A stretch of 64,000 nucleotides of DNA from Mesorhizobium sp. M00.F.Ca.ET.216.01.1.1 (GCF_004010325.2 NZ_SADR02000005.1:191949-255948), one strand, 5' to 3'; positions 18,461 to 28,224 are shown, counted from the first letter of the stretch. Translations and numbers: made by a program. The notes: a model not told the origin generated them from the letters alone.

Positions 18461-19747
18461 ATGCTGAAGCTGCATGAAAAGTCCCAGGACGATACTGTCG
18501 CGCTGATGGCCGATATCGGCCGCCGCGCGCGTGCCGCGGCCCGACCGCTGGCCGTCGCCACGGCCGAGCGCAAGCATGCCGCGCTGGTCGCCATGGCGCA
18601 GGCAATCCTTCGCCGCGAGCGCGATATTCTCGACGCCAACGCCATCGACGTCAGGAATGGCGAGGAGGCCGGCCTGTCGGCGGCGCTGATGGACCGGCTG
18701 AAGCTCAATCCGGCCCGCATCCGCGCCATCGCCGACGGGATCAGCGAGATCGCCGAACTGCGCGATCCGGTCGGCCACGTCATCGCCGCATGGGACAGGC
18801 CGAACGGGTTGCATATCGAGCGGGTGCGCACGCCGCTCGGCGTTATCGGCGTGATCTATGAGAGCCGGCCGAACGTGACGGCCGATGCCGGGGCGCTCTG
18901 CCTCAAGGCCGGCAATCCGGTGATCTTGCGCGGCGGCTCGGATTCGCTCAACTCTTCCGCTGCGATCCACGCCTGCCTGGTCGAGGGGCTGAAGGCGGCC
19001 AAGCTGCCGCAAGACGCGATACAATTGGTACCGACCGCCGACCGCGCTGCCGTCGGCGAGATGCTGAAGGGACTTTCCGGCAATCTCGAAGTGATCATCC
19101 CGCGCGGCGGCCGCAGCTTGGTCGAGCGTGTGCAGAAAGAGGCGCGGGTGCCGGTCTTTGCCCATCTCGAAGGCATCTGCCATCTCTACATTGACCGCTC
19201 GGCTGATTTGGACATGGCGGTCAACATCGCCGTCAACGCCAAGATGCGGCGCACCGGTGTCTGCGGTGCCGCCGAGACGCTGCTGGTCGACCGGGCTGCC
19301 GCCCCCACCCATCTGGTGCCGATCCTCGAAGCGCTGCGGGCAGCGGGCTGCGAAATCCACGCCGATGCCGAGGTGTTGAAGGCGTTCGCCGACGCCAAGC
19401 CCGCGACCGATGCCGACTGGGTGACCGAATATCTCGACGCCATCATAGCGGTGAAGCTGGTCGACAGCGTTGCCGGCGCAATCGAACATATCGAGATGTT
19501 TTCCTCGCACCACACCGAGGCAATCGTCGCCGAGGATGCGCAGGCTGTCGAAAAATTCTTCAATGAGATCGATTCGGCAATCCTGCTGCACAACGCCTCG
19601 ACCCAGTTCGCCGACGGCGGCGAGTTCGGCATGGGCGCCGAGATCGGCATCGCCACCGGCAAGATGCATGCGCGCGGGCCGGTCGGCGTCGAGCAGCTGA
19701 CCTCGTTCAAATACCGCGTACGCGGGTCGGGACAGGTGAGGCCTTGA
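18461..19747 (+). CDS. proA: Gamma-glutamyl phosphate reductase
   Basis: Second enzyme of proline synthesis, reducing glutamyl-5-phosphate to the semialdehyde with NADPH. The 428-residue protein has the aldehyde-dehydrogenase fold with [30 protein letters not shown] and the catalytic Cys in [14 protein letters not shown]; the end [17 protein letters not shown] is family-typical. Follows proB by three bases. Confidence 0.97.
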   Translation: MLKLHEKSQDDTVALMADIGRRARAAARPLAVATAERKHAALVAMAQAILRRERDILDANAIDVRNGEEAGLSAALMDRLKLNPARIRAIADGISEIAELRDPVGHVIAAWDRPNGLHIERVRTPLGVIGVIYESRPNVTADAGALCLKAGNPVILRGGSDSLNSSAAIHACLVEGLKAAKLPQDAIQLVPTADRAAVGEMLKGLSGNLEVIIPRGGRSLVERVQKEARVPVFAHLEGICHLYIDRSADLDMAVNIAVNAKMRRTGVCGAAETLLVDRAAAPTHLVPILEALRAAGCEIHADAEVLKAFADAKPATDADWVTEYLDAIIAVKLVDSVAGAIEHIEMFSSHHTEAIVAEDAQAVEKFFNEIDSAILLHNASTQFADGGEFGMGAEIGIATGKMHARGPVGVEQLTSFKYRVRGSGQVRP

Positions 19748-19788
19748 AGCTGTTTGCCGCTAGAGCTTGAGGGCGTTGCGCGCATCAA

Positions 19789-19961
19789 CCCCTCTCTGCC
19801 CTGCCGGGCATCTCCCCCTCAAGGGGGGAGATTGGCCGTCATCTGTGATTTCGCCAATTCCCAGCCTCGCAAAATCTGCGCCGCCAAAGAAGCTGCCAAT
19901 CTCCCCCCATGAGGGGAAGATGCCAAGTTTTGGCAAAGAGGGCAGGGCAGAGGGGGGCGCC
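19789..19961. repeat. Long imperfect inverted repeat (rhizobial intergenic palindrome)
   Basis: The left arm (19789-19835) runs from CCCTCTCTGCCCTGCC to AGGGGGGAGATTGG and its complement appears at 19896-19961, with an insertion of about 17 bases in the right arm. Arms are separated by some 60 bases. It belongs to the same family as the repeat at 32371-32537. It lies between proA and nadD and its right end covers the ribosome-binding site of nadD. Confidence 0.8.
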
Positions 19962-19968
19962 TAGCACA

Positions 19969-20601
19969 ATGCTGTCATCTGCCAAGCTTCCTATCTCCCC
20001 CTGCTATCTGCGCATGCCGTATGCCGGCAAGGGCCTTGCGGTCGGCCTGTTCGGCGGCTCGTTCAACCCGCCCCATGCCGGTCATGCACTGGTCGTGGAG
20101 ATTGCGCTGAGACGCCTGGCGCTCGACCAGCTGTGGTGGATGGTGACACCGGGCAATCCGCTCAAGAACGCGCACGAACTGGCGCCGCTGGCCGAGCGGT
20201 TGAACCTGTCCGAGCAGGTTGCCAGGAACCCGCGGATCAAGGTCACCGCCTTCGAGGCCGCCCACCATGTCCGTTTCACCGCCGACACGCTGGCGCTGGT
20301 CAAGGCGCGCAACCCAGGTGTCGACTTCGTCTGGATCATGGGCGCCGACTCGCTTCGCGATTTTCACCACTGGCAGCGCTGGCGCCAGATCGTGATGACG
20401 TTTCCGATCGCGGTGATCGACCGGCCGGGCGCGACGCTGTCGTTCCTGTCGTCGGTGGTCGCCAAGACCTTCGACTACGCCCGCGTCGACGAGGGCGACG
20501 CCCCGCGGCTCGCCCGCATGAAGGCGCCGGCCTGGACCTTCATCCACGGCCCGCGCTCGTCGCTGTCGTCGACCGCGATCCGCAATTCGGCGAACGAATA
20601 G
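19969..20601 (+). CDS. nadD: Nicotinate-nucleotide adenylyltransferase
   Basis: Forms nicotinic acid adenine dinucleotide in NAD synthesis. The nucleotidyltransferase motif [11 protein letters not shown] is at 29-39 and the second motif SSTAIRN near the end; [10 protein letters not shown] and WIMGADSL are family-typical. ATG 19969 (210 residues) was chosen because a purine-rich AGGGGGG lies about 11 bases upstream; ATG 20014 (195 residues) would start closer to the conserved core and is a fair alternative. The upstream sequence is an intergenic repeat, which makes the start uncertain. Confidence 0.93.
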   Translation: MLSSAKLPISPCYLRMPYAGKGLAVGLFGGSFNPPHAGHALVVEIALRRLALDQLWWMVTPGNPLKNAHELAPLAERLNLSEQVARNPRIKVTAFEAAHHVRFTADTLALVKARNPGVDFVWIMGADSLRDFHHWQRWRQIVMTFPIAVIDRPGATLSFLSSVVAKTFDYARVDEGDAPRLARMKAPAWTFIHGPRSSLSSTAIRNSANE

Positions 20602-20694
20602 GGCCGCACGGATTCCCACAGAGGGAGAAGGCAAGTCCGAGCATGTCGCTTTTGCGGCTGCCTTTGCCTGTTTTGTGGGCAATCTTCAGCAGAC

Positions 20695-21984
20695 ATGACG
20701 ATTCTCCACCAGACCCAGACCGATCCTGAGCAGGGTAGCCAGCCGGCGCCCGCGATCGCCATTGCCAGCGTCGTGCTGTCTATGGCGCTGGTCGCGGTCG
20801 GCAACGGGCTGATGTTCGCCTACATCCCGGTCCGGCTTGGCGCAGAGGGCTTCGATCCGACCTGGGCCGGGCTGATCGTCACCGGCCTTTCCGCCGGCGG
20901 TCTCGCAGGCTGTATCCTCACCGGACCGCTGGTGCGAAGGGTCGGCCATGCTCGCGCGTTCATGGTGCTGTCGGCGCTGATTGCGCTGTCCAACGCCGCC
21001 GTCGGCGCCGGCCCGCATCCGGTGCTGTGGCTGGCGGCGCGCGCGCTCTACGGCTTCGCCATATGCGGCCTGTTCATCGTGGCGCAGAGCTGGCTGAACG
21101 ATGCCGTCGCCAACACCGTACGCGGCAGGGTCATGGCGGTGTTCTACGTCGCCTACGTCGCCGGGCTCGGTGTTGGCTATGCCGCGCTGGCGGCGATCGA
21201 CATCGGGGCAGCGGACGCGCCGCTAATCGGCATCGCCTTCACCGCGCTGTCGATCCTTCCCGTCGGGCTGACGCGGCTCGCCCAGCCGCCGCCGCCGCAG
21301 GCTGCATCCGTTGCGCTCGGCCTGGCCTGGCGGATTTCACCCGTGGGCGTCGCCGGCATGCTTGCCGTCGGTGGCCTGTCGATGGCGATTTCGGGCTTCG
21401 TGCCGATCCATGCCACGACCAAGGGCTACAGCCAGGCCGACGTGGCACTGCTGCTGTCGGCGATGCCGGTCGGCACGCTGATCCTGCAGATCCCCCTCGG
21501 CTGGATCTCCGACCGAACCGACCGGCGTTACGTGCTGGCCGCCGCTTCAGCGCTCGCCGTGGTGGCAGGGCTGTTTGCCATTGGCTTCGACGGCGGCGCG
21601 CTGGCGGCGCTGGTCCTGATCTACGTGGTCTGGGACGGGGCGTCGGAATCGATCTATTCGCTGGCCAGCGCACATGCCGCCGATCGCGCCGGCAAGGACG
21701 ACATGGTGGCGCTGTCCAGCTCGCTCCTGTTCGCATGGTCGCTGTCGGGTTTCGTCGTGCCGGGCATCGTGACGGCGCTTTCCGCCATCTACGGAACACA
21801 GACCTTCATCTACGTGGCGATCGGCATTGCCGCAGGCTTTTGCCTGTTCGTGCTGTGGCGGGTGGTGATGGTGCAACCGGTTCCCGCAGCCGAGACCGGC
21901 AGCTTTGCGCCGATGACGGCGCAAGCGCCGCTGCCGGTGGAGCTTGCCTTTGCGCCGGAAGAGCAGCGCCGGGCGGACAAGTAG
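20695..21984 (+). CDS. Major facilitator superfamily transporter (YcaD-like)
   Basis: A 429-residue MFS carrier with twelve predicted membrane helices. Helix 1 carries MALVAVGNGLMFAYIPVRL; the loop after helix 2 has the motif LVRRVGHARAF, and the middle loop leads to a second half with GWISDRTDRRYVL, a repeat of the MFS loop motif. This pattern resembles YcaD-type carriers. Substrate unknown. It stands between nadD and a convergent MscS gene and has no clear operon partner. Confidence 0.85.
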   Translation: MTILHQTQTDPEQGSQPAPAIAIASVVLSMALVAVGNGLMFAYIPVRLGAEGFDPTWAGLIVTGLSAGGLAGCILTGPLVRRVGHARAFMVLSALIALSNAAVGAGPHPVLWLAARALYGFAICGLFIVAQSWLNDAVANTVRGRVMAVFYVAYVAGLGVGYAALAAIDIGAADAPLIGIAFTALSILPVGLTRLAQPPPPQAASVALGLAWRISPVGVAGMLAVGGLSMAISGFVPIHATTKGYSQADVALLLSAMPVGTLILQIPLGWISDRTDRRYVLAAASALAVVAGLFAIGFDGGALAALVLIYVVWDGASESIYSLASAHAADRAGKDDMVALSSSLLFAWSLSGFVVPGIVTALSAIYGTQTFIYVAIGIAAGFCLFVLWRVVMVQPVPAAETGSFAPMTAQAPLPVELAFAPEEQRRADK

Positions 21985-22021
21985 ACCTAGGTGTTTGATC
22001 CTAGGCTGGGAATTGGTCATC

Positions 22022-22876
22022 TCACTGTCTGGTGTCGGAGGCCTCCTGCGGTGGCGCCGGCGGCGGCACCGGAATCGAAATGCCTTCGACGTCGAAGGCC
22101 TGCTTGGCGCGTTTGGTGAGATCGATCTGGGTGGCGAAGAAATCCGCCGCCGAGGTCCAGTAGCGCAAGGTGATCGCGACGGTGCTGTCGCCGACGGTCG
22201 CGACAAAGGCAATCGGCGCCGGTTCCCGCCTGACACGCCGTTCGGCATTGGCGACGCCGAGCATGGTCTTTTGCGCAAGATCGATATCGTTCCACGAACC
22301 GATGGTCAGCGTGATGTCGCTGCGGCGGACGCCGTTGCGCGTATAGTTGCGGACAGGCTGATTCCACAATGTCGAATTGGGCGCGAGGATGTAGACGCCC
22401 TCGACTGTCCTCAGCTTGGTGGCGAATAGCCCTATTTCCTCGACGGTTCCCGAAATTGCGCCGACCTCGACGTATTCGCCGATACGGAATGGTCGCAGCG
22501 CCAGCAGCATGATGCCGGCGGCAATGTTTTGCAGCGTGCCTTGCAGTGCGAGGCCGATCGCCAGGCCGACGGCGCCGATGGCGGCAATGATCGAGGCCGT
22601 CTGCACGCCGAACTGGCCGAGCACCATGATGACGACGAGAATCAGGATGGTGTAGCGGACGATCCTCGAGAAAAAGTGGCGCAGCGTCTCGTCGAAGCCG
22701 TGGATGTGGCCCAACCCGGCGTAGATCGAGCGCTGGGCGAGGCCGGCGACGATGTAGCCGACGATCAGCAGGATAATGGCCCCGATGGCCGAAAAGGAGT
22801 AGGAGACGATAAGCGTGCTGAGTTGCGCAAGGCCTGCCTGTACGGTGAGAAGGGTGTCCTGGGGGTCGATCGGCAT
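22022..22876 (-). CDS. Small-conductance mechanosensitive channel (MscS family)
   Basis: A 284-residue inner-membrane channel opening on hypo-osmotic shock. Three N-terminal membrane helices; the pore helix has AIGAVGLAIGLALQGTLQNIAAGIMLLALRPF-type Gly/Ala packing, followed by the beta domain with GVYILAPNSTLWNQPVRNYTRN. The tail is Pro-rich. Start ATG 22876 (MPIDPQDTLL) fits the family length; the frame is open to 23008 but the extra 44 residues have no family features. Confidence 0.9.
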   Translation of the reverse strand: MPIDPQDTLLTVQAGLAQLSTLIVSYSFSAIGAIILLIVGYIVAGLAQRSIYAGLGHIHGFDETLRHFFSRIVRYTILILVVIMVLGQFGVQTASIIAAIGAVGLAIGLALQGTLQNIAAGIMLLALRPFRIGEYVEVGAISGTVEEIGLFATKLRTVEGVYILAPNSTLWNQPVRNYTRNGVRRSDITLTIGSWNDIDLAQKTMLGVANAERRVRREPAPIAFVATVGDSTVAITLRYWTSAADFFATQIDLTKRAKQAFDVEGISIPVPPPAPPQEASDTRQ

Positions 22877-23045
22877 GACAAAAACTCGATTGGTCAATGC
22901 GGCGATAACCCCGGCAAGGCGACAAGGGTTCCGATTTTTCTTGGGCTGCGGAACCGAAGGATCGGCAGTGCGTTCGGCGATGGCAGACGTGCCGTCTTGA
23001 AACTGCAACGGAACTCTGCCTATCTAAGTGGTGTCACCTGATTTG

Positions 23046-23495
23046 ATGGGTGATTTGGTTGTTCTTGCTGCGAAAGGAAATACACTGAGAACAGCACTGC
23101 GGAAGAAGGCCGACATCGTGCCTTCGCCGGCCGGGATCAGCGTAAACGACGCCGTGTCCCGCGCCATCAAGACAGTCCTTGCCAGTCTGGAAGACTCCAA
23201 GGCCGAAAACATCGTCTCAATCGACATTCAGGGAAAATCGAGCCTCGGCGACTACATGGTCGTCGCGTCGGGCCGATCGCACCGCCATGTCTCGGCTGTC
23301 GCCGATCATCTCCTCAAGGCGCTCAAGGATGCCGGGCTCGGCATGGCGCGCGTCGAGGGTCTGGCCAGCGCCGACTGGGTCCTGATCGATTCGGGCGACA
23401 TTATCGTTCATGTCTTCCGTCCCGAAGTCCGCGAATTCTACAATCTCGAAAAGATGTGGCAGGCGCCGGACCTCGAGGAGGAGACCCTCCACTGA
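23046..23495 (+). CDS. rsfS: Ribosomal silencing factor RsfS
   Basis: RsfS binds L14 and blocks subunit joining when nutrients are low. The core from about residue 45 is typical: KAENIVSIDI, DYMVVASGRSHRHVSAVADHL, GLASADWVLIDSGDIIVHVF and REFYNLEKMW. The start is uncertain: ATG 23046 gives 149 residues; a non-standard CTG at 23085 behind AAAGGAAATACA would give 136 and fits the ribosome site better. It is followed by rlmH, as in most bacteria. Confidence 0.93.
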   Translation: MGDLVVLAAKGNTLRTALRKKADIVPSPAGISVNDAVSRAIKTVLASLEDSKAENIVSIDIQGKSSLGDYMVVASGRSHRHVSAVADHLLKALKDAGLGMARVEGLASADWVLIDSGDIIVHVFRPEVREFYNLEKMWQAPDLEEETLH

Positions 23496-23511
23496 GCCGT
23501 ATTTGGTTGAT

Positions 23512-23556
23512 GCATGTCGTTTCCCAAAACCGGTGACCACTTTTCGGGTGACATGC
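23512..23556. repeat. Dispersed palindromic intergenic repeat
   Basis: GCATGTC at the left end is matched by GACATGC at the right end, with CCCAAAACCGGTGACCACTTTTCGGG between. This form (GCATG...AAAACCG...TTTTGGG...CATGC) is common between genes in Mesorhizobium and relatives. Related copies in the window are at 26998-27045, 55656-55680 and 56645-56689. Confidence 0.65.
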
Positions 23557-23579
23557 ACTAGCGGCTCTTCGAGGCAGGG

Positions 23580-24062
23580 ATGAAAATTACTGTTCATGCC
23601 GTGGGCCGGATGAAAGCCGGCCCCGAGAAGCAGCTTGCCGACCGCTATTTCGAGCGCTTCGCCAAAAGCGGGCCGGCAGTGGGGCTTGAATTCTCAGGGG
23701 TTGTCGAGATTCCGGAGGGCCGCGCCCAGACCGCCAACGAGCGTCGCCGCGAGGAAGGCCAGAAACTGCAGACGCAGTTGCAGCCTGGTATCGCGCTGAT
23801 GCTGCTCGACGAACGCGGCAGGAGTTTTTCGTCCGAGGATTTCGCCGGGCGCATCGGCCTGTTGCGTGATGGCGGCCGCAAGGCACTTGTCATCGCCATC
23901 GGTGGCGCCGACGGTCACGATCAGTCGCTGCGCGACCAGGCCGATCTGGTGGTGTCGTTCGGCGCACTGACCTGGCCGCACCAGTTGGTCCGCGTGATGC
24001 TGGGCGAGCAGCTCTATCGCGCCGCGACGATCCTTTCCGGACATCCCTATCACCGATCGTGA
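23580..24062 (+). CDS. rlmH: 23S rRNA (pseudouridine1915-N3)-methyltransferase RlmH
   Basis: A SPOUT methyltransferase of 160 residues acting on helix 69 of 23S rRNA in assembled ribosomes. The AdoMet knot is visible: LMLLDERGRSFSSEDFA, FVIGGADG-like AIGGADGHDQSL and SFGALTWPHQLVRVMLGEQLYRA, ending in HPYHR. Partner of rsfS by conserved order. Confidence 0.97.
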   Translation: MKITVHAVGRMKAGPEKQLADRYFERFAKSGPAVGLEFSGVVEIPEGRAQTANERRREEGQKLQTQLQPGIALMLLDERGRSFSSEDFAGRIGLLRDGGRKALVIAIGGADGHDQSLRDQADLVVSFGALTWPHQLVRVMLGEQLYRAATILSGHPYHRS

Positions 24063-24181
24063 TCAAAACCAGCGCGTCGCCCGGATTTCCGCCCCAATGC
24101 GCGATGAGATTGACGGGGCAGGCAGGCTGTCGAACATGGTTGATGGTTCGTTAACGAAGCCGCAGATAGAGTCTGATTTCA

Positions 24182-25540
24182 ATGTCTGAAGGCTGGAAAT
24201 CGAGAACGGGCTCCTGGCGCGCACGCTGCGGCATCGCTGTGGCGGCGGTCATGCTTTCGTTCGGTGCCGCGCGAGCCGAGAACACGCTCGACATGGCGCC
24301 CGACCCCGACCAGAGCCGGGCCGAATACGAACAAGTGTCGAAAGAAATCACGCTGTCGTCGGAGCGGCTGGCCAAGCTCGCCGCCGACATCGCCGCGGTC
24401 AAGAAGGACCATGCCTCGATCACCGCCGCGCTGATCCAGTCGGCGATGACCGAGCAGAAGCTTGGCCAGGACATTGAGGACATCGGCGCCAAGCTGGAGG
24501 GCCTGAAGAGCCAGGAGCAGAAAATCCGTGCCTCGCTGACGGCGCGGCGCGACGTTCTGGCCGAAGTGCTGGGCGCGCTGCAGCGCATGGGACTCAACCC
24601 GCCGCCGGCGATCCTGGTCAAGCCGGAGGACGCATTGTCGTCGGTGCGCAGCGCCATCCTGCTCGGCGCCGTGGTGCCGGAACTGCGCCAGCAGACCGAC
24701 ATATTGCTGGCCGATCTCAAGGAGCAATCGCGAGTGACGGCCTCGATCGAGGCCGAGCGGGCCCGGTTGACGGAGGCGGTCGGCGAGCAAACGGCGGAAA
24801 AGAAGCGGCTGACGATGCTGCTCGAAGCCAAGCGGAAGCTCGAGGCCGATGCCGAATCGGCGCTGGCAGCCGAAAAGCAGCGGTCCGCGGCGCTGGCGGC
24901 CAAGGCCGGCAGCCTGAAGGAATTGATCGCATCGCTCGAGGCCGAGGCCGACAAGAACCGCAAGGCGACGGAAGCGGCGCGCCAGGCAGCCCCCGAAAAG
25001 GCGGCAAATGACGCCAAAGCGGCCGGCGACGGCAAGACCGCGGCGCCGGCGGAACTGGCGGCGCTGCCGGTGCCGGAAAGCAACCGGCTCACCGCCGCCG
25101 CGCCGTTTTCGGCGCTTCAGGGCCAAGTGGCGCTGCCTGTCACCGGCAGGATCAAGCGGCGCTTTGGAGCCGACGACGGTAACGGCGCAGTGATGCTTGG
25201 CGACATGGTTGCGACACAATCGGGAGCCATCGTGACCGCACCGGCGGATGGAAATGTGCTTTATGCAGGGCCGTTTCGCTCCTATGGTCAACTCTTGATC
25301 CTGAATGCAGGCGACGGTTATCATGTCGTCCTGGCGGGGATGAGCAGAATCAGCGTCGCGTCTGGCCAGTCGGTGCTCGCAGGAGAGCCGGTCGGCGCGA
25401 TGGGAGAAGCCCGGGTGGCGAGCACCTCGGCTTCGAAGAATGGAAATGCCACGCCGGAGCTCTATGTCGAGTTCCGCAAGGATGGAAAACCCGTCGATCC
25501 GGCCCCATGGTGGGCGGACCGTTTTTCTGGAAGGACGTGA
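24182..25540 (+). CDS. EnvC-like murein hydrolase activator (degenerate LytM)
   Basis: 452 residues: a signal/anchor region at 1-35, long coiled-coil helices at about 40-275, then a C-terminal LytM (M23) domain. The zinc-ligand motifs of active M23 peptidases are missing: GDMVATQ stands where HxxxD is expected and HVVLAGM where HxH is expected. That is the pattern of EnvC-type activators, which switch on amidases at the septum rather than cut glycan themselves. One base separates it from ctpA, so the two are an operon. Periplasmic. Confidence 0.88.
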   Translation: MSEGWKSRTGSWRARCGIAVAAVMLSFGAARAENTLDMAPDPDQSRAEYEQVSKEITLSSERLAKLAADIAAVKKDHASITAALIQSAMTEQKLGQDIEDIGAKLEGLKSQEQKIRASLTARRDVLAEVLGALQRMGLNPPPAILVKPEDALSSVRSAILLGAVVPELRQQTDILLADLKEQSRVTASIEAERARLTEAVGEQTAEKKRLTMLLEAKRKLEADAESALAAEKQRSAALAAKAGSLKELIASLEAEADKNRKATEAARQAAPEKAANDAKAAGDGKTAAPAELAALPVPESNRLTAAAPFSALQGQVALPVTGRIKRRFGADDGNGAVMLGDMVATQSGAIVTAPADGNVLYAGPFRSYGQLLILNAGDGYHVVLAGMSRISVASGQSVLAGEPVGAMGEARVASTSASKNGNATPELYVEFRKDGKPVDPAPWWADRFSGRT

Positions 25541-25541
25541 A

Positions 25542-26867
25542 ATGATGCGGAAACTGTCGCTTCTGTTTGCCGGCGCGCTGATGGGCGCATCAGCGATGAG
25601 CCTGGTCTATGGTGCGCCTGGCTCGACGGCGAACGCTGCGGGCTCCGAGACGTACAAGCAACTGGCGATCTTCGGCGACATCTTCGAGCGCGTGCGGGCA
25701 CAATATGTGACCCCGCCCGACGACAAGTCGCTGGTCGAGAACGCCATCAACGGCATGCTGACCTCGCTTGACCCGCACTCCTCCTACATGAATGCCGAGC
25801 AGGCGCAGGACATGCGCGTGCAGACCAAGGGTGAGTTCGGCGGCCTCGGCATCGAGGTCACCATGGAGAACGACCTGGTCAAGGTGATCACGCCGATCGA
25901 CGATACGCCGGCCGCCAAGGCGGGCGTGCTTGCCGGCGACTATATCGCCAAGATCGACGGCGAAGAGGTTCGCGGCCTGACCCTCAACGATGCGGTCGAG
26001 AAGATGCGCGGCCTGGTCAACACACCGATCAAGCTCACCATCCTGCGCCAGGGCGCCGACAAGCCGATCGAGCTGACGGTGGTGCGCGACATCATCAAGG
26101 TCAAGGCGGTCAAGTTCCGGGTCGAGAACGACATCGGCTACATGAAGATCACCTCGTTCACCGAGAAGACCTATGACGACCTCGAGAACGCCATCGACAC
26201 CATCAAGAAGCAGGTGCCGAAAGATAAGCTCAAGGGCTATGTGCTCGATCTGCGCCTCAATCCGGGCGGCTTGCTCGACCAGGCGGTGAGTGTCTCCGAC
26301 GCCTTCCTCGACCGCGGCGAGATCGTCTCGACGCGCGGCCGCGATCCGAAAGATGTCACTCGCTTCGATGCGCGGGCTGGCGACGACATCGGCGGCAAGC
26401 CGCTGGTGGTGCTCGTCAATGGCGGTTCGGCCAGCGCGTCCGAAATCGTCGCCGGCGCGCTGCAGGACCTGCGCCGTGCCACGGTGGTCGGCACGCAGTC
26501 CTTCGGCAAGGGATCTGTGCAGACGATCATCCCGCTTGGCGAGAACGGTGCGCTGCGCCTGACGACGGCGCTCTATTACACGCCGTCCGGCAAGTCGATC
26601 CAGGGCAAGGGCATCACGCCCGACATCAAGGTTGACCAGCCATTGCCGCCGGACCTGCAGGGCAGGGACCTGACGCGCGGCGAATCGGACCTCAAGGGTC
26701 ATATCAAGGGCGCCGACGAGGGCGATACCGGTTCGGGCTCGGCCGCCTATGTGCCACCGGAGCCGAAGGACGACCTGCAGCTCATCTATGCAGAGCAGCT
26801 GCTGCGCGGCCAGAAGACCGATCCGGCGTTCCCGCCGAATCCGGACAAGGCCGTGCTCAACCAGTAA
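25542..26867 (+). CDS. ctpA: Carboxy-terminal processing protease (S41 family)
   Basis: A 441-residue periplasmic serine protease. Signal peptide (MMRKLSLLFAGALMGASAM), a PDZ domain (about 90-175, GGLGIEVTMEN, AAKAGVLAGDYIAKIDG), and the S41 catalytic core with Ser in NGGSASASEIVAGAL and Lys in SFGKGSVQT. Such enzymes control cell-wall hydrolases and process envelope proteins, fitting the upstream EnvC-like gene. The start is ATG 25542 or the adjacent ATG 25545; AAGGACG lies upstream. Confidence 0.95.
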   Translation: MMRKLSLLFAGALMGASAMSLVYGAPGSTANAAGSETYKQLAIFGDIFERVRAQYVTPPDDKSLVENAINGMLTSLDPHSSYMNAEQAQDMRVQTKGEFGGLGIEVTMENDLVKVITPIDDTPAAKAGVLAGDYIAKIDGEEVRGLTLNDAVEKMRGLVNTPIKLTILRQGADKPIELTVVRDIIKVKAVKFRVENDIGYMKITSFTEKTYDDLENAIDTIKKQVPKDKLKGYVLDLRLNPGGLLDQAVSVSDAFLDRGEIVSTRGRDPKDVTRFDARAGDDIGGKPLVVLVNGGSASASEIVAGALQDLRRATVVGTQSFGKGSVQTIIPLGENGALRLTTALYYTPSGKSIQGKGITPDIKVDQPLPPDLQGRDLTRGESDLKGHIKGADEGDTGSGSAAYVPPEPKDDLQLIYAEQLLRGQKTDPAFPPNPDKAVLNQ

Positions 26868-26907
26868 GATCGAACGGCTCTGGCCGTCTGATCGAAGCGA
26901 TGCGATG

Positions 26908-26936
26908 CTGCCGGGACCGCGAGGTTCCGGCAGTTT
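26908..26936 (+). terminator. Terminator-like hairpin after ctpA
   Basis: CTGCCGGGACC-GCGA-GGTTCCGGCAG forms an eleven-pair stem with one G-T pair and a GCGA tetraloop, followed only by TTTG. The T-run is short, so it may be a weak terminator or a pause/mRNA end. Confidence 0.55.
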
Positions 26937-26997
26937 GATTCGGGGGAGCCGCGGCGGGAGCGTCGCGTCTCGGGGAACGCGCCAACAGTTTGAATTT

Positions 26998-27045
26998 GCG
27001 CATGGTCCTTCCGGGGAGTGCCCACTTTTCGAAAACCGGGGATGT
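26998..27045. repeat. Dispersed palindromic intergenic repeat (degenerate)
   Basis: GCATGGTCCTTCCGGGGAG followed by CCCACTTTTCGAAAACCGGGGAT has the word order of the GCATG/AAAACCGGGGAT intergenic repeats. It ends a few bases before the GTG start of the next gene, so it sits in that gene's leader. Confidence 0.5.
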
Positions 27046-27048
27046 GGC

Positions 27049-28224
27049 GTGGCTGACATCGGCAAGGACATCGAACGCCCGCTCGGACAGACCATCCGGC
27101 CGCCGCGCGCCATATCGCGAGGGATCAGAGCCGGTGCGGTCGCGGCCGCTCTCGTCGTGCTGGCCGTGGTTGGTGTTTCCGGTGCGATCGCGCTGCGCGA
27201 GAAGCCGTTCCGCAAGCCGCAGGAAGCCGCTGTTTCGACGCCGAGGGTGACGGCAGAGCCGGCAACGGCGCCGGTCACAGAGGCGGCGACGGCGGCGCCC
27301 AAGCCGGCACCAGCCAAGGCAGGCGGGCCGCAGATCATCCATGTGCAAACCGAGGAGGGCGACGGTCCGCCCAAGGCAGCCATTGTCATCCACGATCCGT
27401 CGACGGTCGGCCAGAACCTGAAGGTCGCGCATCTTCCCGACAGGGCGCTGATCGAGGCCACCGAAACCGGCCCGCTGCCGGTTCGTGCCGCCGACGGCAG
27501 GCGGCCGTTCGATGTCTACGCGCGGCCGTGGTCCGGCGCGCGCGGCGCGCGCGTGGCGATCATCGTCGGCGGGCTGGCGGTGTCGCAGACAGGCACACAG
27601 GCGGCCATCGCCAAGCTGCCGGCGGAGGTGACGCTGGCCTTTGCGCCGCAGGGCAACAGCATCGGCCGCTGGATGCAGGCGGCGCGGCAAAGCGGACATG
27701 AGATCGTCATGCAGGTGCCGCTAGAGCCGTTCGACTATCCCAACGTCAATCCCGGCCGCAACACGCTGACGGTCACGGCGACGCCGGACGAGAATTTGAA
27801 GAACCTGCGCTGGGCGCTGTCACGGACGACCAACTACACCGGCATCATGAACTATATGGGTGCGCGTTTCTCGGCCGATGCGATGGCGATGGGGCCGCTG
27901 ATGGCCGAGCTCGGCAAGCGTGGCCTTGCCTATGTCGACGACGGTTCGTCGGCGCGCAGCCTGGCACCGGAGCTGGCGCTGAAGAACGGCGTGCCGTTTG
28001 TCGCCGGCGACACCTCGATCGATGCCGTGCAGGACCGCGGCGCGATCCTCAAGAAGCTGGACGGGCTGGAAGCCACGGCGCGGGCAAAAGGCTATGCCGT
28101 CGGCATAGGCTCGGCCTTCGACCTGACGGTCGACACCGTGTCGTCCTGGGTGCTCGAGGCCAAGAAGCGCGGCATCGAGATCGTGCCGATCTCGGCGGTG
28201 GCGGTAGACCCGGAAAAAGGCTAG
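27049..28224 (+). CDS. Divergent polysaccharide deacetylase-family protein (DUF610)
   Basis: 391 residues: one N-terminal membrane helix (about 25-47), an Ala/Pro-rich linker to about 95, then a NodB-related barrel. Motifs of the divergent group are seen: VAIIVGGLAVSQTGTQAAI, LPAEVTLAFAPQG, NYMGARFSADAMAMGPLM and GLAYVDDGSS. The usual Asp-Asp of the first motif reads Gly-Gly here, so ordinary metal-dependent deacetylation is doubtful. GTG 27049 (MADIGKDIERPL) is chosen as start. Its place after envC-ctpA suggests an envelope role. Confidence 0.85.
   Translation: MADIGKDIERPLGQTIRPPRAISRGIRAGAVAAALVVLAVVGVSGAIALREKPFRKPQEAAVSTPRVTAEPATAPVTEAATAAPKPAPAKAGGPQIIHVQTEEGDGPPKAAIVIHDPSTVGQNLKVAHLPDRALIEATETGPLPVRAADGRRPFDVYARPWSGARGARVAIIVGGLAVSQTGTQAAIAKLPAEVTLAFAPQGNSIGRWMQAARQSGHEIVMQVPLEPFDYPNVNPGRNTLTVTATPDENLKNLRWALSRTTNYTGIMNYMGARFSADAMAMGPLMAELGKRGLAYVDDGSSARSLAPELALKNGVPFVAGDTSIDAVQDRGAILKKLDGLEATARAKGYAVGIGSAFDLTVDTVSSWVLEAKKRGIEIVPISAVAVDPEKG

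Noticed and set aside
24146..24157. TTCGTTAACGAA palindrome before the EnvC-like gene
   Set aside because: A perfect twelve-base palindrome, but no known regulator motif is matched and a chance origin cannot be excluded.
25590..27461. Reverse-strand open frame of 623 codons over ctpA
   Set aside because: Antisense shadow of ctpA and the next gene; low-complexity His/Arg/Asp composition typical of shadows.
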